Shown: positions 7,449-17,128, counted from the first letter of the stretch. The stretch is DNA of 64,000 nucleotides from Streptomyces sp. DG1A-41 (GCF_037055355.1 NZ_CP146350.1:3991001-4055000), one strand, 5' to 3'. The notes: generated by a model from the sequence alone, not told the origin. Program-made: numbers and translations.

Positions 7449-8012
7449 CTATCCGGTCCGCATGGCAGAGGCGATCTGTCCCACCACCTCGTCGATCTGG
7501 GCCAGGCACTGATGTACATGTTCTGCAGGAGCGCCAAGAGGGTCCATCACGTCGATCTCACCGGTGTGCGCCGGCATGACACCGCGGCGAGCGGCCGCGC
7601 CCTTGACGAGGGCCGGAAACCGTGCGGCGGTATCCACCACACCTGCGGCGTCCTCTGGTCGCACCAGCTGAGCGAATTCCCGGGCGGTGAATGCACGGGA
7701 CAACGCGCGCACAGGGGACAGCCGCACAGCGGCCTCACGATGCTCCGTGGCAGCGCCCAGCACCAGGTCCGCGTTCTCCACCATCTCCTTGGTCAGGCGG
7801 CGGGAACCCGTCCCGCAGGGCTGCACGCCACGGCCGAGGAGGAAGGAGGCAACAGCAGCCGCCATGGGCGTGCCCTCAACGGCACCGGTTCCCGCGCTGC
7901 TCAGATGGAGCATACGCCGATGCTCGAACAGCCGATGCCTGAGCAGGCACTCGGCAAGCGGAGAGCGATAGACGTTGCCGGTGCACACCACGAGTACGCG
8001 GAACGGGGGCAT
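7449..8012 (-). CDS. Low-molecular-weight protein-tyrosine phosphatase (Wzb-like)
   Basis: Cytoplasmic phosphatase expected to dephosphorylate the tyrosine autokinase of the same cluster and so cycle polysaccharide chain-length control. With ATG 8012 (GGAG five bases upstream; a GTG at 8018 is also in frame) the protein is 187 residues. The P-loop CTGNVYRS (CX5R) is at residues 10-17 and the general-acid motif VMDP is near residue 155. The family usually runs 140-180 residues, so the length is normal. Its partner kinase is 27 kb away at the other end of the island. It opposes the DUF4012 gene. Confidence 0.9.
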   Translation of the reverse strand: MPPFRVLVVCTGNVYRSPLAECLLRHRLFEHRRMLHLSSAGTGAVEGTPMAAAVASFLLGRGVQPCGTGSRRLTKEMVENADLVLGAATEHREAAVRLSPVRALSRAFTAREFAQLVRPEDAAGVVDTAARFPALVKGAAARRGVMPAHTGEIDVMDPLGAPAEHVHQCLAQIDEVVGQIASAMRTG

Positions 8013-8482
8013 ACACACTCCAGAGGGACCGCCGGCGGGACTTCAAAGCCTTTCGTCCACAGCAGCGGTTGGTGCCCTGGGCATCGGAGATCTCAACACC
8101 ATCGCGCCGAAGCCGCCCGGCGAACCGCTGGCGAGAACATCGGCACAGAATAACCAATCGGAATGTGCACGTTGGCAGCGTCGCCCCTCGTGTCGGGACA
8201 GCGGGCCCCCTGGGTTATGCGGTGATTCCGGTGGTCCAGAAAACCGGCGGCGATCCGGCGATCGGCATACGCCATACAGTGCCTTATCTCCTGGACATGC
8301 TTAGCAAGCACTGTTCGTCGCTGTTCATGGACGTACCGTCCTCACGTGGCCTCCACGCTCACGGCAGCCTCCGCTGTTCCGCTCGTGATCGCAGTCGTAG
8401 GGGCGTCCTGTTCACCTCCAGCCGTATTCGCCCGAGCCCCCACCTGACCGCACCGCACCGCACCGCCGACGGAGGCGGCACC
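8013..8482. other. Divergent intergenic region, no gene recognised
   Basis: These 470 bases separate the phosphatase and the DUF4012 gene. The DUF4012 frame stays open back to 8069, but the peptide before 8483 is not protein-like and has no SD. Promoters for both genes must lie here; no confident -35/-10 or repeat was seen apart from a run of CACCGCACCG units at 8447-8464. Confidence 0.4.
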
Positions 8483-10420
8483 GTGAAGGGGATCGCCAGC
8501 GCTAAGAGTTCACTGGAAAAGGACGGTGACGTCAGCCCCATGGCTGAAGAATCACGGATCACTGATTCATTCATGCGCTTGCGACGGCGCCTCAAGCTCC
8601 CCGGAAGTGCAGGGCGGTCCGTACTCGCCGAATCGCGCCGCTTCCCGAGGCCTCGGGCCCGGCAGGTCCTGTGGGCCGCCGCCCTCCTGTGCCTCGCCGG
8701 GATGGCTTGGATCATGGCCACCGGCCTGCTTGTCCGGGCGGAGCTCATGGCTGCTCAGCGGTCGCTGGAGACGCTTCGGTCTGCGGCCATGGGGGCCGCG
8801 GGGACCGCAGACCCGGCCGCGGGGGCCGCAGCACGAGAGGCGGCGATGCGTTCCGCGGCGGCACACGCCGCCCGGGCGCATCGCCTCACCAGCGGACCGG
8901 CCTGGTACCTCCTCGCGCACACCCCGTACGTCGGTCGGCCCGCAGAAACAGTTCGCGGCATCACGAAGGCCGCCGACCGGTTGACTCACGATGTACTTCC
9001 GCCGGTCGTGGACGTCGCTTCGCACGTCGCGCGTGACTCCCGTGGAGGAGGCTTCGCAGCCCTGCTGCCCGCCTTGGGCAGCCAGGCTCCGGCTCTGGAA
9101 CGGGCGGCGAGTGTCGCCGCAGAGACGCGCGCGGAGGTCCGACAAATGCCCGGCAGCACATGGCCCCAGGCGGTCGGTCACGCACACACGCAACTCGTCC
9201 GGCTGCTCGACCGGATCGTGCCCGCCACGGCAGATGCCGCAGTGGCCGCCCGGGTACTGCCGCCGGTGCTGGGACAGCACAGCCCTCGGCGGTACTTCGT
9301 CGTCGTGCAGAACACGGCGGAAGTCCGTGGCACCGGCGGCATGCCCGGGGCCTTCGCCGTGCTCACCGCCGACCGGGGACAACTGGACTTCGAGGCCCTC
9401 GGCAACGACGACGCGGTAACGGGCGCGAACCCCAAGGTCGATCTGGGAGCCGAGTTCACCGCTCGCTACGGCCGGGCCCAGCCCACCCGGTACTGGGCCA
9501 ACTCCAACCTCAGCCCACACTTCCCCCACGCCGCCCGTATCTGGGCGGCAACCTGGCACCAGCGCAGCGGTCGGCAGGTGGACGGGGTCGTAGGCCTGGA
9601 CCCCACCGTTCTGTCCCGACTGCTCAGCGTGACAGGTCCGGGACGACTGGCCGACGGCACGCAGCTCACCGCCGGCAATGTGCTGGATCTTGCGGAACGC
9701 ACCGGCTACGCGCGCTACCCCGACGACGCGCAGCGCAAGGCGTTCCTCCTGGATGTGGCGCGCACGGCGACCGGCAGCCTGGTGAACGCCCTCCAGGACC
9801 CGCGGCGGCTCGCCGGACTGGTCAGGGCCGCTTATGGCGAGGCGGCCGAGGGACGGCTGAAGATGTGGAGTGCCCGGGAGGACGAGCAGCGTCTTCTGGC
9901 CACCCGGCCCTGGGGCGGCACGTTTCCCGACGATCCCGGTCCCTTCGCCGGACTCGTCATCAACAACGCCGCCGGCGGGAAGCTCGACTACTACCTCGAG
10001 CGGGAGCTGAGCTGGACCCCGGGCCGCTGCACGTCTCGTGGCCGGCTCGTCACCGCACGGATCACGCTCAGGAACGCGGCTCCGACGTCAGGACTTCCCG
10101 CGTACGTCACCCAGCGGGGCGACAAGCCGCCGTACAAGACCCGGCCGGGCGACAATCGGCTGCTGGTCTCCTACTACGCCAGCGTCGGCGCACACCTCAC
10201 CGGCGCGTCCCTCGACGGTCGGCCCACCAACGTGGGAAGTGGCGTGGAGCGACGGCACCCGGTCTACACGCTGGATGTGGAACTGCCCGCGCAAGGCGCC
10301 CGGATCCTCACGCTCGACCTGGTCGAGCCGATCAGCGACCGCGAACCCGTACTCTGGCGCCAGCCGCTGGTCACACCGCTGCGGGCGCATGTGGGGTCCT
10401 ACCCGGCGTGCGGCGACTGA
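8483..10420 (+). CDS. DUF4012-family membrane-anchored protein
   Basis: A 645-residue protein with a basic cytoplasmic N-terminus of about 75 residues, one transmembrane helix (VLWAAALLCLAGMAWIMATG) and a long extracellular part. The latter matches DUF4012: RYFVVVQNTAEVRGTGGMPG, then DPTVLSRLLSVTGPG and GKLDYYLERELSW. This family recurs in actinobacterial and Gram-positive polysaccharide loci but has no proven reaction, and its Asn/Thr-rich core suggests a sugar-polymer partner. The start is GTG 8483 because GGAGG at 8471-8475 is seven bases upstream; ATG 8540 is in frame with a weaker SD. It likely acts at the cell surface in export or attachment of the glycan. Confidence 0.8.
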   Translation: MKGIASAKSSLEKDGDVSPMAEESRITDSFMRLRRRLKLPGSAGRSVLAESRRFPRPRARQVLWAAALLCLAGMAWIMATGLLVRAELMAAQRSLETLRSAAMGAAGTADPAAGAAAREAAMRSAAAHAARAHRLTSGPAWYLLAHTPYVGRPAETVRGITKAADRLTHDVLPPVVDVASHVARDSRGGGFAALLPALGSQAPALERAASVAAETRAEVRQMPGSTWPQAVGHAHTQLVRLLDRIVPATADAAVAARVLPPVLGQHSPRRYFVVVQNTAEVRGTGGMPGAFAVLTADRGQLDFEALGNDDAVTGANPKVDLGAEFTARYGRAQPTRYWANSNLSPHFPHAARIWAATWHQRSGRQVDGVVGLDPTVLSRLLSVTGPGRLADGTQLTAGNVLDLAERTGYARYPDDAQRKAFLLDVARTATGSLVNALQDPRRLAGLVRAAYGEAAEGRLKMWSAREDEQRLLATRPWGGTFPDDPGPFAGLVINNAAGGKLDYYLERELSWTPGRCTSRGRLVTARITLRNAAPTSGLPAYVTQRGDKPPYKTRPGDNRLLVSYYASVGAHLTGASLDGRPTNVGSGVERRHPVYTLDVELPAQGARILTLDLVEPISDREPVLWRQPLVTPLRAHVGSYPACGD

Positions 10421-10481
10421 GGGCGGCACACCAGCGGGTCAGGGACGAAACCTGAAGGGGTCAGCCGACCTGCGCCGCTCT

Positions 10482-11602
10482 TCAGGCTGCTGCTGCCCGC
10501 CGCCTGCGAGCCCCGTCCGCCAAGGCCGCGTAGACGTCGTCGAACCATTCGGCGGTGGTGGCCACGTCCACCGAAGAGGTGTCGGCCAGCGCTCCGGCGG
10601 AGAGCGCCGCGTGCACCTCGGGACGCATGGCGCGCAGGACGGCCTCGGCCAGCCGTTGCGGGGACCCGGGCTGGACGAGGACGCCGTTGTCACCGTCGCG
10701 GACCAGGTCGGGGATGCCTCCGATCGCCGGGGCCACCACGGGCACGCCGGACGCGATGGCCTCCATGACCACCACGGGCATCGCTTCGTGGTGCGACGAC
10801 AGCACCAGGGCGTCGGCCGCCGCCACCAGCCGGCCTGCCGCACCCGACCCAGGTAGCGCACCCGGTCGCCCAGCCCCCGTCGGTCGATGTCCGCGAGCAC
10901 CTGTTCTCGCAGTGGCCCGTCCCCGGCGAGGACGAACAGCGCGTCAGGACGCCGGCTCAGCACCACTTCGGCCGCATCGAGCATCATCGGGTGGTTCTTC
11001 ACCGGGCGGAAGTTCGCGACGAATGCCAGGACGAAGGCGTCGCGGGGGATTCCGAACTCGGCCCGCACCTGGTCCGCCTGCCGGGCCCAGCCGCGCTGGA
11101 GGGCGACGTCCACGCCGTGAATGCGGGTGCGGACAGCACGGGCGCCCCGCACGGTCCTGGAAGCCGCCACCTGCGGTGAGACGGCCACTGTCAGGTCGTC
11201 CAGACGGCGGGTCGTCCGGTTGACCAGTCTGGTCAGCGGGTGACACGACACACAGTGCACCGTCGAGACCAGCGCCGGCCGCGAGCGCCTCAGATGCAGG
11301 GCCGGGCGCAGGACCGCCGCGAGCAACGGTGAGTGCACATTGACCACATCGGGAGCCAGCCGCCGCACCACTGCCACCATCCTGAGGTAGCGCCGCCACC
11401 TTGGAGAGGACCGAAGGTCGACGACCGTCACTCCGCAGTCCCGGAGTGCGTTCACCAGTTCCTCCGTCGCCGCCCGCAGGAAGACCACGGTGTAGTCGCG
11501 GCCGGTCCGCGGTGCCTGGCGCAGGCGGTTCACGAGGAGAACCTCGGCACCGCCCACGTCCAGGGTCTTGATCACTTCGCAGATCCGTGTCGTCTTCACC
11601 AC
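10482..11602 (-). pseudogene. GT4 glycosyltransferase, frameshifted near 10840
   Basis: Retaining GT-B glycosyltransferase. The N-terminal half reads CEVIKTLDVGGAEVLLVNRL and continues through LAFVANFRPVKNHPMMLDAA and LVLAGDGPL to YLGRVRQAG. The C-terminal GT4 signature then continues in another frame: LVAAADALVLSSHHEAMPVV and IASGVPVVAPAIGGIPDLV. The break is in the GC-rich run near 10835-10850. A single-base change would restore one ORF of about 372 residues, normal for GT4. It follows the WecA-like gene by 39 bases, and GGAGG precedes the GTG start (11602, or 11599). It is either an inactivated enzyme or a sequencing error. Confidence 0.85.
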
Positions 11603-11641
11603 GCCGCCCTCCCAGGCCGAGCGAACTTGTGTGATCGCCCG

Positions 11642-12841
11642 TCAGTCCCGGCTCGGGTTCGGTGCCGGCGGACCGCTGGCCGCGGGGAACATCGCGCTGG
11701 TCTTGCCGACTTCCCGACTGTGCGGTACGTCTGCCGACTGGACGCGACGCCCGGGCGTTCCGCCGCGCCTCAGTGTCCCGACCGGACGCGCCGTGCGTCC
11801 CGGAGCACTGGCCCGGGCCTCGGTGTGCTGGGGAAAGCCTGCAGTGGAGGGGACCCTGAGCAGCAGCCGCACCGCCACGGCGCCCACCAGGACGGCGCCG
11901 ACGAGCGCGCCCCCTGGAGCGACCGCCCCGTGCGTCACGAGCGCCCCGGCCAGGCAGCCCAGGGCCGCGACGAGGCAGAGGGCACGCACAACCTGCTGGA
12001 CCGTCATCCCCATCCGTCGCAGCCGGTGGGTCATGTGATCCGTGCCGCCCTGCAGCAGCGGCCTCGACTCCCGGTAGCGGGACGTCATCACCAGTACGGT
12101 GTCCACCGTCGGGATCAGAGTGACCAGCAGAAGTACGACGGGAACGGACAGGCCGTCGGCACCCCGGTGGAGCACCATCACCCCGGAGGACAACGTGAAG
12201 CCGAGAAAGAGAGAACCCGCGTCTCCGAGGAAGATGCGTGCCGGGTGCCGGTTGTGGAAGAGGAAGCCGAGACAGGCTCCGGCCAGGGCCGCCATCACTA
12301 CGCCAGGGCCGCCGGACGCGACGGTGAGGCAGACCAGTCCGCCGATGACAGCACACAGCGAGGAAGCCACGCCGTCCATGTTGTCCAGCAGGTTGAACGC
12401 GTTCGTCATGAAGACGATCCACAGGACGGCGAGCACCGCGTCGAACGCGCCGCCGAAGAGCGTCGGATGCCCCCCCACCAGGACTACCGTCGCGGCAGCC
12501 GACGTCTCGACGCACAACCGGATGCGCGGGCCGAGCTGGCGCAGATCGTCGACGAGCCCGAGGGCGCACACGATCGTCCCGCAACCGAGCAGCACCGCGA
12601 GAGCCGGGTCGAGGACACCGCGGGCGAGCGCGGCGGCCATACCCGCGGCTAGGGTGGCGACCGCGACCGCGACACCCCCCAGATAGGGCGTCGGCCGGGT
12701 GTGCGCCTTGCGGGCGGTGGGCCGGTCGGTGATCCCACGGAGCACGGCGAAGCGCCGCAAGGGCTCCGTGAGCACGAGTGCGAGCAGCAGCGCCGCAGCG
12801 CCTGCTCCCGCCGTCCAGAGCGCCGAACTCACGCCGGCCAT
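11642..12841 (-). CDS. WecA/MraY-like polyprenyl-phosphate HexNAc-1-phosphate transferase
   Basis: Integral membrane enzyme that loads the first sugar-1-phosphate, commonly GlcNAc-1-P, from a UDP-sugar onto undecaprenyl phosphate and so starts repeat-unit assembly. The family marks are clear: an N-terminal helix, ARKAHTRPTPYLGG near residue 43, VDDL at 97-100, the catalytic NAFNLLDNMDG at 147-157, IFLGDAGSLFLG near 200, and TDHMTHRL in the cytoplasmic loop. About ten hydrophobic segments are present. The ATG at 12841 lies inside the 3' end of the epimerase gene (13-base overlap), so the two are translationally coupled. The C-terminal ~70 residues are Arg/Pro-rich and unusual. Confidence 0.88.
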   Translation of the reverse strand: MAGVSSALWTAGAGAAALLLALVLTEPLRRFAVLRGITDRPTARKAHTRPTPYLGGVAVAVATLAAGMAAALARGVLDPALAVLLGCGTIVCALGLVDDLRQLGPRIRLCVETSAAATVVLVGGHPTLFGGAFDAVLAVLWIVFMTNAFNLLDNMDGVASSLCAVIGGLVCLTVASGGPGVVMAALAGACLGFLFHNRHPARIFLGDAGSLFLGFTLSSGVMVLHRGADGLSVPVVLLLVTLIPTVDTVLVMTSRYRESRPLLQGGTDHMTHRLRRMGMTVQQVVRALCLVAALGCLAGALVTHGAVAPGGALVGAVLVGAVAVRLLLRVPSTAGFPQHTEARASAPGRTARPVGTLRRGGTPGRRVQSADVPHSREVGKTSAMFPAASGPPAPNPSRD

Positions 12842-13917
12842 GGTGCTGCCAGGGCGGTCTCGGAAACGAGTGTGCCGGCCGCCGGGACACGCTGTCCCGA
12901 GTGCTCCAAGGCCGCCGGTACGGGCGCCGGCAGGTTGCCGTGCCATTCGGCACGGGCATCCGCGATCGCGTCCGAGAGGATGTCGGAGAGCGTGCGCCGA
13001 GGCCGCCAGCCGGTCAGGACGCGGAGCTTCGTGGTGTCCGGGACTCGGCGTTCCATGTCCTCGAAACCTGGTCCGTACGCTTCGTCGTACGACAGATGCT
13101 CCACCGGGGAAGGGCTCTTGGCCTGAGTGATGATCAGGTCGGCGAGCTCCCGGATGCTGATCTCGTCGTCCGCGCCGATGTTGAAGATCTCTCCTTCCGT
13201 GCCCGGGCGTTCCAGCAGGAGCAGCAGAGCCGCGACGGCGTCGGCGACATGCAGGAAGCAGCGTCTTTGACGGCCGCTCGCATGGATCGTGAGGGGCTCC
13301 CCTCGGACCGCCTGCCGGGCGAAGCGCGGGATGACCATTCCGTACGCCGGACTCTGGCGGGGCCCCACGGTGTTGAAGAACCGGACCACGGTCGACCGCA
13401 GCCCTCGCTCACGGTGGTAGAGACAGGCCATGATCTCGTCCACTGCCTTGGCTGTGCTGTACGACCAACGGGCCACGGAAGGGCTGCCCAGGATGCGGTC
13501 GGAGGTCTCGGTGAGCCGTCCGGAGGAATTCTTTCCGTAGATTTCCGAGGTGCTCGCGATCAGGATCCTGCGTTCATGGCGGTACGCGGACTCGATGACC
13601 GTTTCAGTGCCCTTCGTGTTCGTGATGAAGGATGTCAACGGCTGTTCGACAATGAGTTTGACCCCTACGGCGGCAGCCAAATGAATGACAGAATCGCACT
13701 CCTGCACCAGCCTGTCGACGAGCGGCGCGTCCAGAACGGAGCCGCGCACGAAGCTGAAAAGCGGATTCGCCTCCGCCCGGGCGATGTTTCCCGGTTGCCC
13801 GGTGGAGAGGTCGTCGAGGACCACCACGCGGTGCCCCTCGGCCAGCAGCGCGTCGACGAGATGGGAGCCGATGAAGCCAGCCCCGCCGGTAACCAGGTAT
13901 TTCGAACAATGATCCAT
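12829..13917 (-). CDS. NAD-dependent sugar-nucleotide epimerase/dehydratase (SDR)
   Basis: Extended SDR of 362 residues. The Rossmann motif TGGAGFIGSHL is at residues 10-20. The substrate motif is IASTSEIYGKNSSG, the catalytic pair is YSTAK, and VVRFFNTVGPRQ and RRCFLHVADAVAALL match UDP-sugar epimerases/decarboxylases. It probably converts a UDP-hexose or UDP-uronic acid into a repeat-unit precursor; C4-epimerase and UDP-glucuronate decarboxylase activities cannot be separated by eye. First gene of a three-gene minus-strand operon with the WecA-like and GT4 genes, divergent from the UDP-sugar dehydrogenase, which may supply its substrate. Confidence 0.87.
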   Translation of the reverse strand: MDHCSKYLVTGGAGFIGSHLVDALLAEGHRVVVLDDLSTGQPGNIARAEANPLFSFVRGSVLDAPLVDRLVQECDSVIHLAAAVGVKLIVEQPLTSFITNTKGTETVIESAYRHERRILIASTSEIYGKNSSGRLTETSDRILGSPSVARWSYSTAKAVDEIMACLYHRERGLRSTVVRFFNTVGPRQSPAYGMVIPRFARQAVRGEPLTIHASGRQRRCFLHVADAVAALLLLLERPGTEGEIFNIGADDEISIRELADLIITQAKSPSPVEHLSYDEAYGPGFEDMERRVPDTTKLRVLTGWRPRRTLSDILSDAIADARAEWHGNLPAPVPAALEHSGQRVPAAGTLVSETALAAPWPA

Positions 13918-14177
13918 GCGCCGTCACTCCGGTTCGGATGGTGGGTCTCGGTTCCCATGGCATGGCTCGGCCACATCACCGCGCCAACGTTCAGCTATGC
14001 GGTCGGCAGCCGCAATTGAAACATCGTCACGCCCTGTTGACGCCCTTCGGCACGTCTTGTCGTTACGGAATTAGAGTGATGCGAGCCAGACATGTACCGC
14101 AGATACCGATCGAAGTGGCCGTATGCGTATCAAATTGGCTTGACATAATGGCGGTTGCAAAAAAATCGGAGTGATGA
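13918..14177. promoter_or_regulatory. AT-richer divergent promoter region of the repeat-unit genes
   Basis: These 260 bases between divergent sugar-nucleotide genes are clearly lower in GC than their surroundings, especially 14125-14170. TTGACA occurs at 14140-14145 and the overlapping CATAAT at 14144-14149 could be a -10 element. GGAG at 14168-14171 is the SD for the dehydrogenase. It probably drives both arms of the cluster. No operator was identified. Confidence 0.4.
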
Positions 14178-15458
14178 GTGCGTCAGAGCAGCCGTACGAG
14201 CGAGAGCAAGCTGGTCGTTGTCGGCCTGGGATACGTGGGTCTGCCACTGGCCATGCGGGCCGTCGAAGCCGGCTTTTCCGTCATCGGTGTGGACACTGAT
14301 GAGTTGCGTGTCAAGCGCCTGGGCGCCTGCGACTCCTACATCGAGGGCGTCGACGGCGCGAGCCTTGTGGCCGCGGCGGACAGCGGCCGCTTCCGCGCCA
14401 CCACCGACTACAAAACGATCGACGCTCTCGACGTTTGCGTCATCACCGTGCCGACCCCGCTGCGCGAGGGCGCACCCGATCTGGGCTTTGTGGAGTGCGC
14501 CGGTCGGAGCATCGCCCCCCACCTCAGCCCCGGCTCCACCGTGATCCTGGAGTCCACCACGTATCCCGGGACGACCGAGTGCCTGCTGCGGCCGCTGCTG
14601 GAGGCGGGCAGCGGGCTGGAGGCCGGTCAGGACTTCCACCTCGGCTACTCCCCTGAGCGCATCGACCCCGGGAACCCCGACTGGCACCTGGAGAACACGC
14701 CCAAGGTGATCTCGGGGATCGACGAGGCCTCGCTCGGTAGCATCGAGCGCTTCTACGCCTCCATCGTGGAGCGCACCGTGCCCGTGAGCTCCTGCCGCAC
14801 CGCCGAGCTGACCAAGCTGCTGGAGAACACCTTCCGGCACGTCAACATCGCGTTGGTCAACGAGATGGCCATGATCTCGCGGCAGTTGGGGGCGGACATC
14901 TGGGAGGCGGTCGAGGCCGCGAGTACCAAGCCGTTCGGTTTCATGCCGTTCAGGCCCGGGCCGGGGGTGGGCGGCCACTGTCTGCCCGTGGACCCCTCCT
15001 ATCTGTCGTGGCAGGTCAAGAGACTGCTGAGGCAGGACGTCCGGTTCGTCACGCTGGCCAATGAGATCAACGATCACATGCCCGACCACGTCGTCCGGCG
15101 GATCACCCACGGTCTGAACAAGCGCGGCAAGTCGGTCAATGGCTCCCGCGTGCTGCAACTCGGCCTGTCCTACAAGAAGAACACCGGCGACATCCGAGAG
15201 TCGCCCGCTCTTGTCATCGCCCGGTCGCTACTCGCTCTCGGCGCCCAACTGGTCGTGGCCGAGCCGCTTACCGACTCGTATCTCCTTCCCCCGGACATCA
15301 CCCGGGTGGAGCTCACCGAGGCGGAGGTCCGGACCGCCGACGTGGTCCTGGTGACGACCGACCACGACGCCTTCGACTACGCGCTCGTCGAGGAGGCCGC
15401 CTCCTACGTGCTGGACACTCGCAACCGCTGCCGGGGCGAGCGTGTGGAAGTCCTCTGA
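14178..15458 (+). CDS. UDP-sugar (UDP-HexNAc/glucose) 6-dehydrogenase
   Basis: Oxidises the C6 hydroxyl of a UDP-sugar to the uronic acid with two NAD+. The 426-residue protein has the Rossmann motif VVVGLGYVGLPLA at 13-25, the FHLGYSPERIDPGN block near 155, the central-domain Lys in LTKLLENTFRHVNIAL, and the nucleophile Cys268 in GPGVGGHCLPVDP. The spacing favours the WbpA/WecC-type (HexNAc) branch over UDP-glucose dehydrogenase, but the substrate is not proven. The GTG start at 14178 has GGAG six bases upstream. It makes the likely acidic sugar of the polymer. Confidence 0.92.
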   Translation: MRQSSRTSESKLVVVGLGYVGLPLAMRAVEAGFSVIGVDTDELRVKRLGACDSYIEGVDGASLVAAADSGRFRATTDYKTIDALDVCVITVPTPLREGAPDLGFVECAGRSIAPHLSPGSTVILESTTYPGTTECLLRPLLEAGSGLEAGQDFHLGYSPERIDPGNPDWHLENTPKVISGIDEASLGSIERFYASIVERTVPVSSCRTAELTKLLENTFRHVNIALVNEMAMISRQLGADIWEAVEAASTKPFGFMPFRPGPGVGGHCLPVDPSYLSWQVKRLLRQDVRFVTLANEINDHMPDHVVRRITHGLNKRGKSVNGSRVLQLGLSYKKNTGDIRESPALVIARSLLALGAQLVVAEPLTDSYLLPPDITRVELTEAEVRTADVVLVTTDHDAFDYALVEEAASYVLDTRNRCRGERVEVL

Positions 15459-15727
15459 CCGTCCCCCCGCGCGCCCTGCCCGAGCCGGGAAGGTTCCAGC
15501 GGACAGGCTCCACGGTCGTCTGCTGCGGTCCTCGGCAGCCTGCCAGCTCGGCGGCGATGCGATCGCGGTGGCAGGTCACGGCGGCATTCGCGACACGCTC
15601 TGATTGACAGGGAGACGCAGCCGCGGATGAGCGGTCCACCGTCAGCGGAGGTGCCGCCGGATTTCCCAGGCACCGGAGAAAGATCAGCCAACGGACACCA
15701 AGCCGGACAGGCATCGCTGGAGGCGTG
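15459..15727. other. Intergenic gap, nothing recognised
   Basis: About 270 bases between the dehydrogenase and the flippase, both on the plus strand. No convincing hairpin terminator or relic gene was found, apart from GGAGG at 15719-15723 that serves the flippase start. A separate flippase promoter is likely given the distance. Confidence 0.35.
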
Positions 15728-17128
15728 ATGCACGGGGAGCACGCCCGGCCCAAGGGCAGGTCATGGGTCAAGCGCCGGGGAAAGCGTCATCACTGGCAAA
15801 GGCATTTGAGGACCTTCGGCTCACTGACCGCCGCCAGTCAGGTCGAGTCGGCACTGTCATTCGTCACGACTGCCATGCTGGTCCGGCTATTTGGCAGCAC
15901 GGAGACGGGACAGGTGCTCTTGGCGCAGTCCATGGCGACGGTCTGGTTCGTGCTGTGGGATCCACGCTTCGAAGACGCGCTTCAGCGATTTGTCCCCGCC
16001 GAGCAACTTCGCTCCCCTGGTCGGGGCACACGACTGTACTGTCGGCTTGTCAGGCTGGACATCGTGGCCGGGCTGCTGGCCACGATCCTGGGCGTGGCGT
16101 TGGCGGTGGCTGCCGCCACTGTCGGCTGGATCTCAGCCGAACAGCTGTCCCTGCTGGTGCCCGCCGTAATGGCGGCGGGAGCGGCCACGCCTTCGGGCAG
16201 CGCTTCGGCCGGGTTTGCGATCGCCGGCCAGCTCTCCCGGCTCGGCGTCATCCGATTGGCCCTCTCAGGCGTCGGATGCCTGGTGACACTGACGGCTCTG
16301 CTGGTCACCGGCCCGGTCGGCTACCTGGTGGCGACAGTGATCACCGGCCTGGTCTCCACCGTGACACTCACGGTGAGTGCCTCTCGGCAGGTGCATCGGG
16401 TGTGCGGTGCACCGTGCGAAAACTCCATTCCGATGCCACCAGGTCTGCTGCCCTTCCTGGTGAAGAGTTCGGCCACCGGATCCGTCGCTGCGGCATCGGA
16501 CAGCGGCCTCTCCCTCGTGGCCGGGCTGCTCGGTGGCCCCACACTGGTGACGTACTTGAAAATCGCCGCCGCACCGGGTCGCCTCTTCGCAGGGTTCCTC
16601 AGCCCTGTGCCGGCACAGCTCTACCCGCGTCTGGCCATGGCCGGAGCCGAAGGGCGCCGTGGAGCGGTGATGCGCGACGTCCTCCGCGCCAGTGCACTCA
16701 CCGGAGGCATCGGAGTGATCGCTGTGGTTACCGCGGCCTCTCTTCTCAGTCTGTTCCTGGGTTTGGTGTACGGCCCCGAGTACACGATGTTGTCGGCGTC
16801 GGCAGTGGTGATGCTGGCGGGAGCTGCGCTGCGCGGCACGGTGATCTGGGCGAAAGTGCTGCCCCCGGCTCTGGGATTCCCCGGCGTCAGGTTGATCTTC
16901 CTGGCCGTCGAGGGGGCATGTCAGCTCGGGTGGCTGATCACCGTCACGCAGATCTGGACCGGTCCGTCGCGCATGACGCTGGCCTTCGCCTGGGGCTCGC
17001 TCGGCTTGCTGGCATTCAGCACCATCGCCTGGTTCGTCGTGCTGCGGTTCCTCACCCGGTCGGTGTTCAACTCCAGTACCCGTGCGATTCCACCTCGAAA
17101 GGAACAGACCATCGGCATCGCGCCGTAA
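15728..17128 (+). CDS. Wzx-type polysaccharide flippase (MOP superfamily)
   Basis: Polytopic membrane protein of 466 residues expected to flip undecaprenyl-linked repeat units across the membrane. It opens with a basic 28-residue tail. About twelve hydrophobic segments follow, for example ASQVESALSFVTTAMLVRLF, LVRLDIVAGLLATILGVALA and GPVGYLVATVITGLVSTV. The overall size and pattern fit Wzx/RfbX proteins. ATG 15728 has GGAGG four bases before it; GTG 15725 is also possible. A degenerate second copy of its C-terminal third lies at 20422-20506. It is a core part of the export step together with the polymerase at 22055. Confidence 0.82.
   Translation: MHGEHARPKGRSWVKRRGKRHHWQRHLRTFGSLTAASQVESALSFVTTAMLVRLFGSTETGQVLLAQSMATVWFVLWDPRFEDALQRFVPAEQLRSPGRGTRLYCRLVRLDIVAGLLATILGVALAVAAATVGWISAEQLSLLVPAVMAAGAATPSGSASAGFAIAGQLSRLGVIRLALSGVGCLVTLTALLVTGPVGYLVATVITGLVSTVTLTVSASRQVHRVCGAPCENSIPMPPGLLPFLVKSSATGSVAAASDSGLSLVAGLLGGPTLVTYLKIAAAPGRLFAGFLSPVPAQLYPRLAMAGAEGRRGAVMRDVLRASALTGGIGVIAVVTAASLLSLFLGLVYGPEYTMLSASAVVMLAGAALRGTVIWAKVLPPALGFPGVRLIFLAVEGACQLGWLITVTQIWTGPSRMTLAFAWGSLGLLAFSTIAWFVVLRFLTRSVFNSSTRAIPPRKEQTIGIAP

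Noticed and set aside
7217..7537. Minus-strand frame with a protein-like run LALDQLVLVIDAFGTAVVIR
   Set aside because: It is the antisense of the ISL3 transposase tail, whose diagnostic LIKRQMYG motif is on the plus strand.
14100..14177. A strong consensus promoter with TTGACA for the UDP-sugar dehydrogenase
   Set aside because: TTGACA is present, but no TATAAT-like box lies 16-18 bases downstream; kept only as a low-confidence regulatory region.
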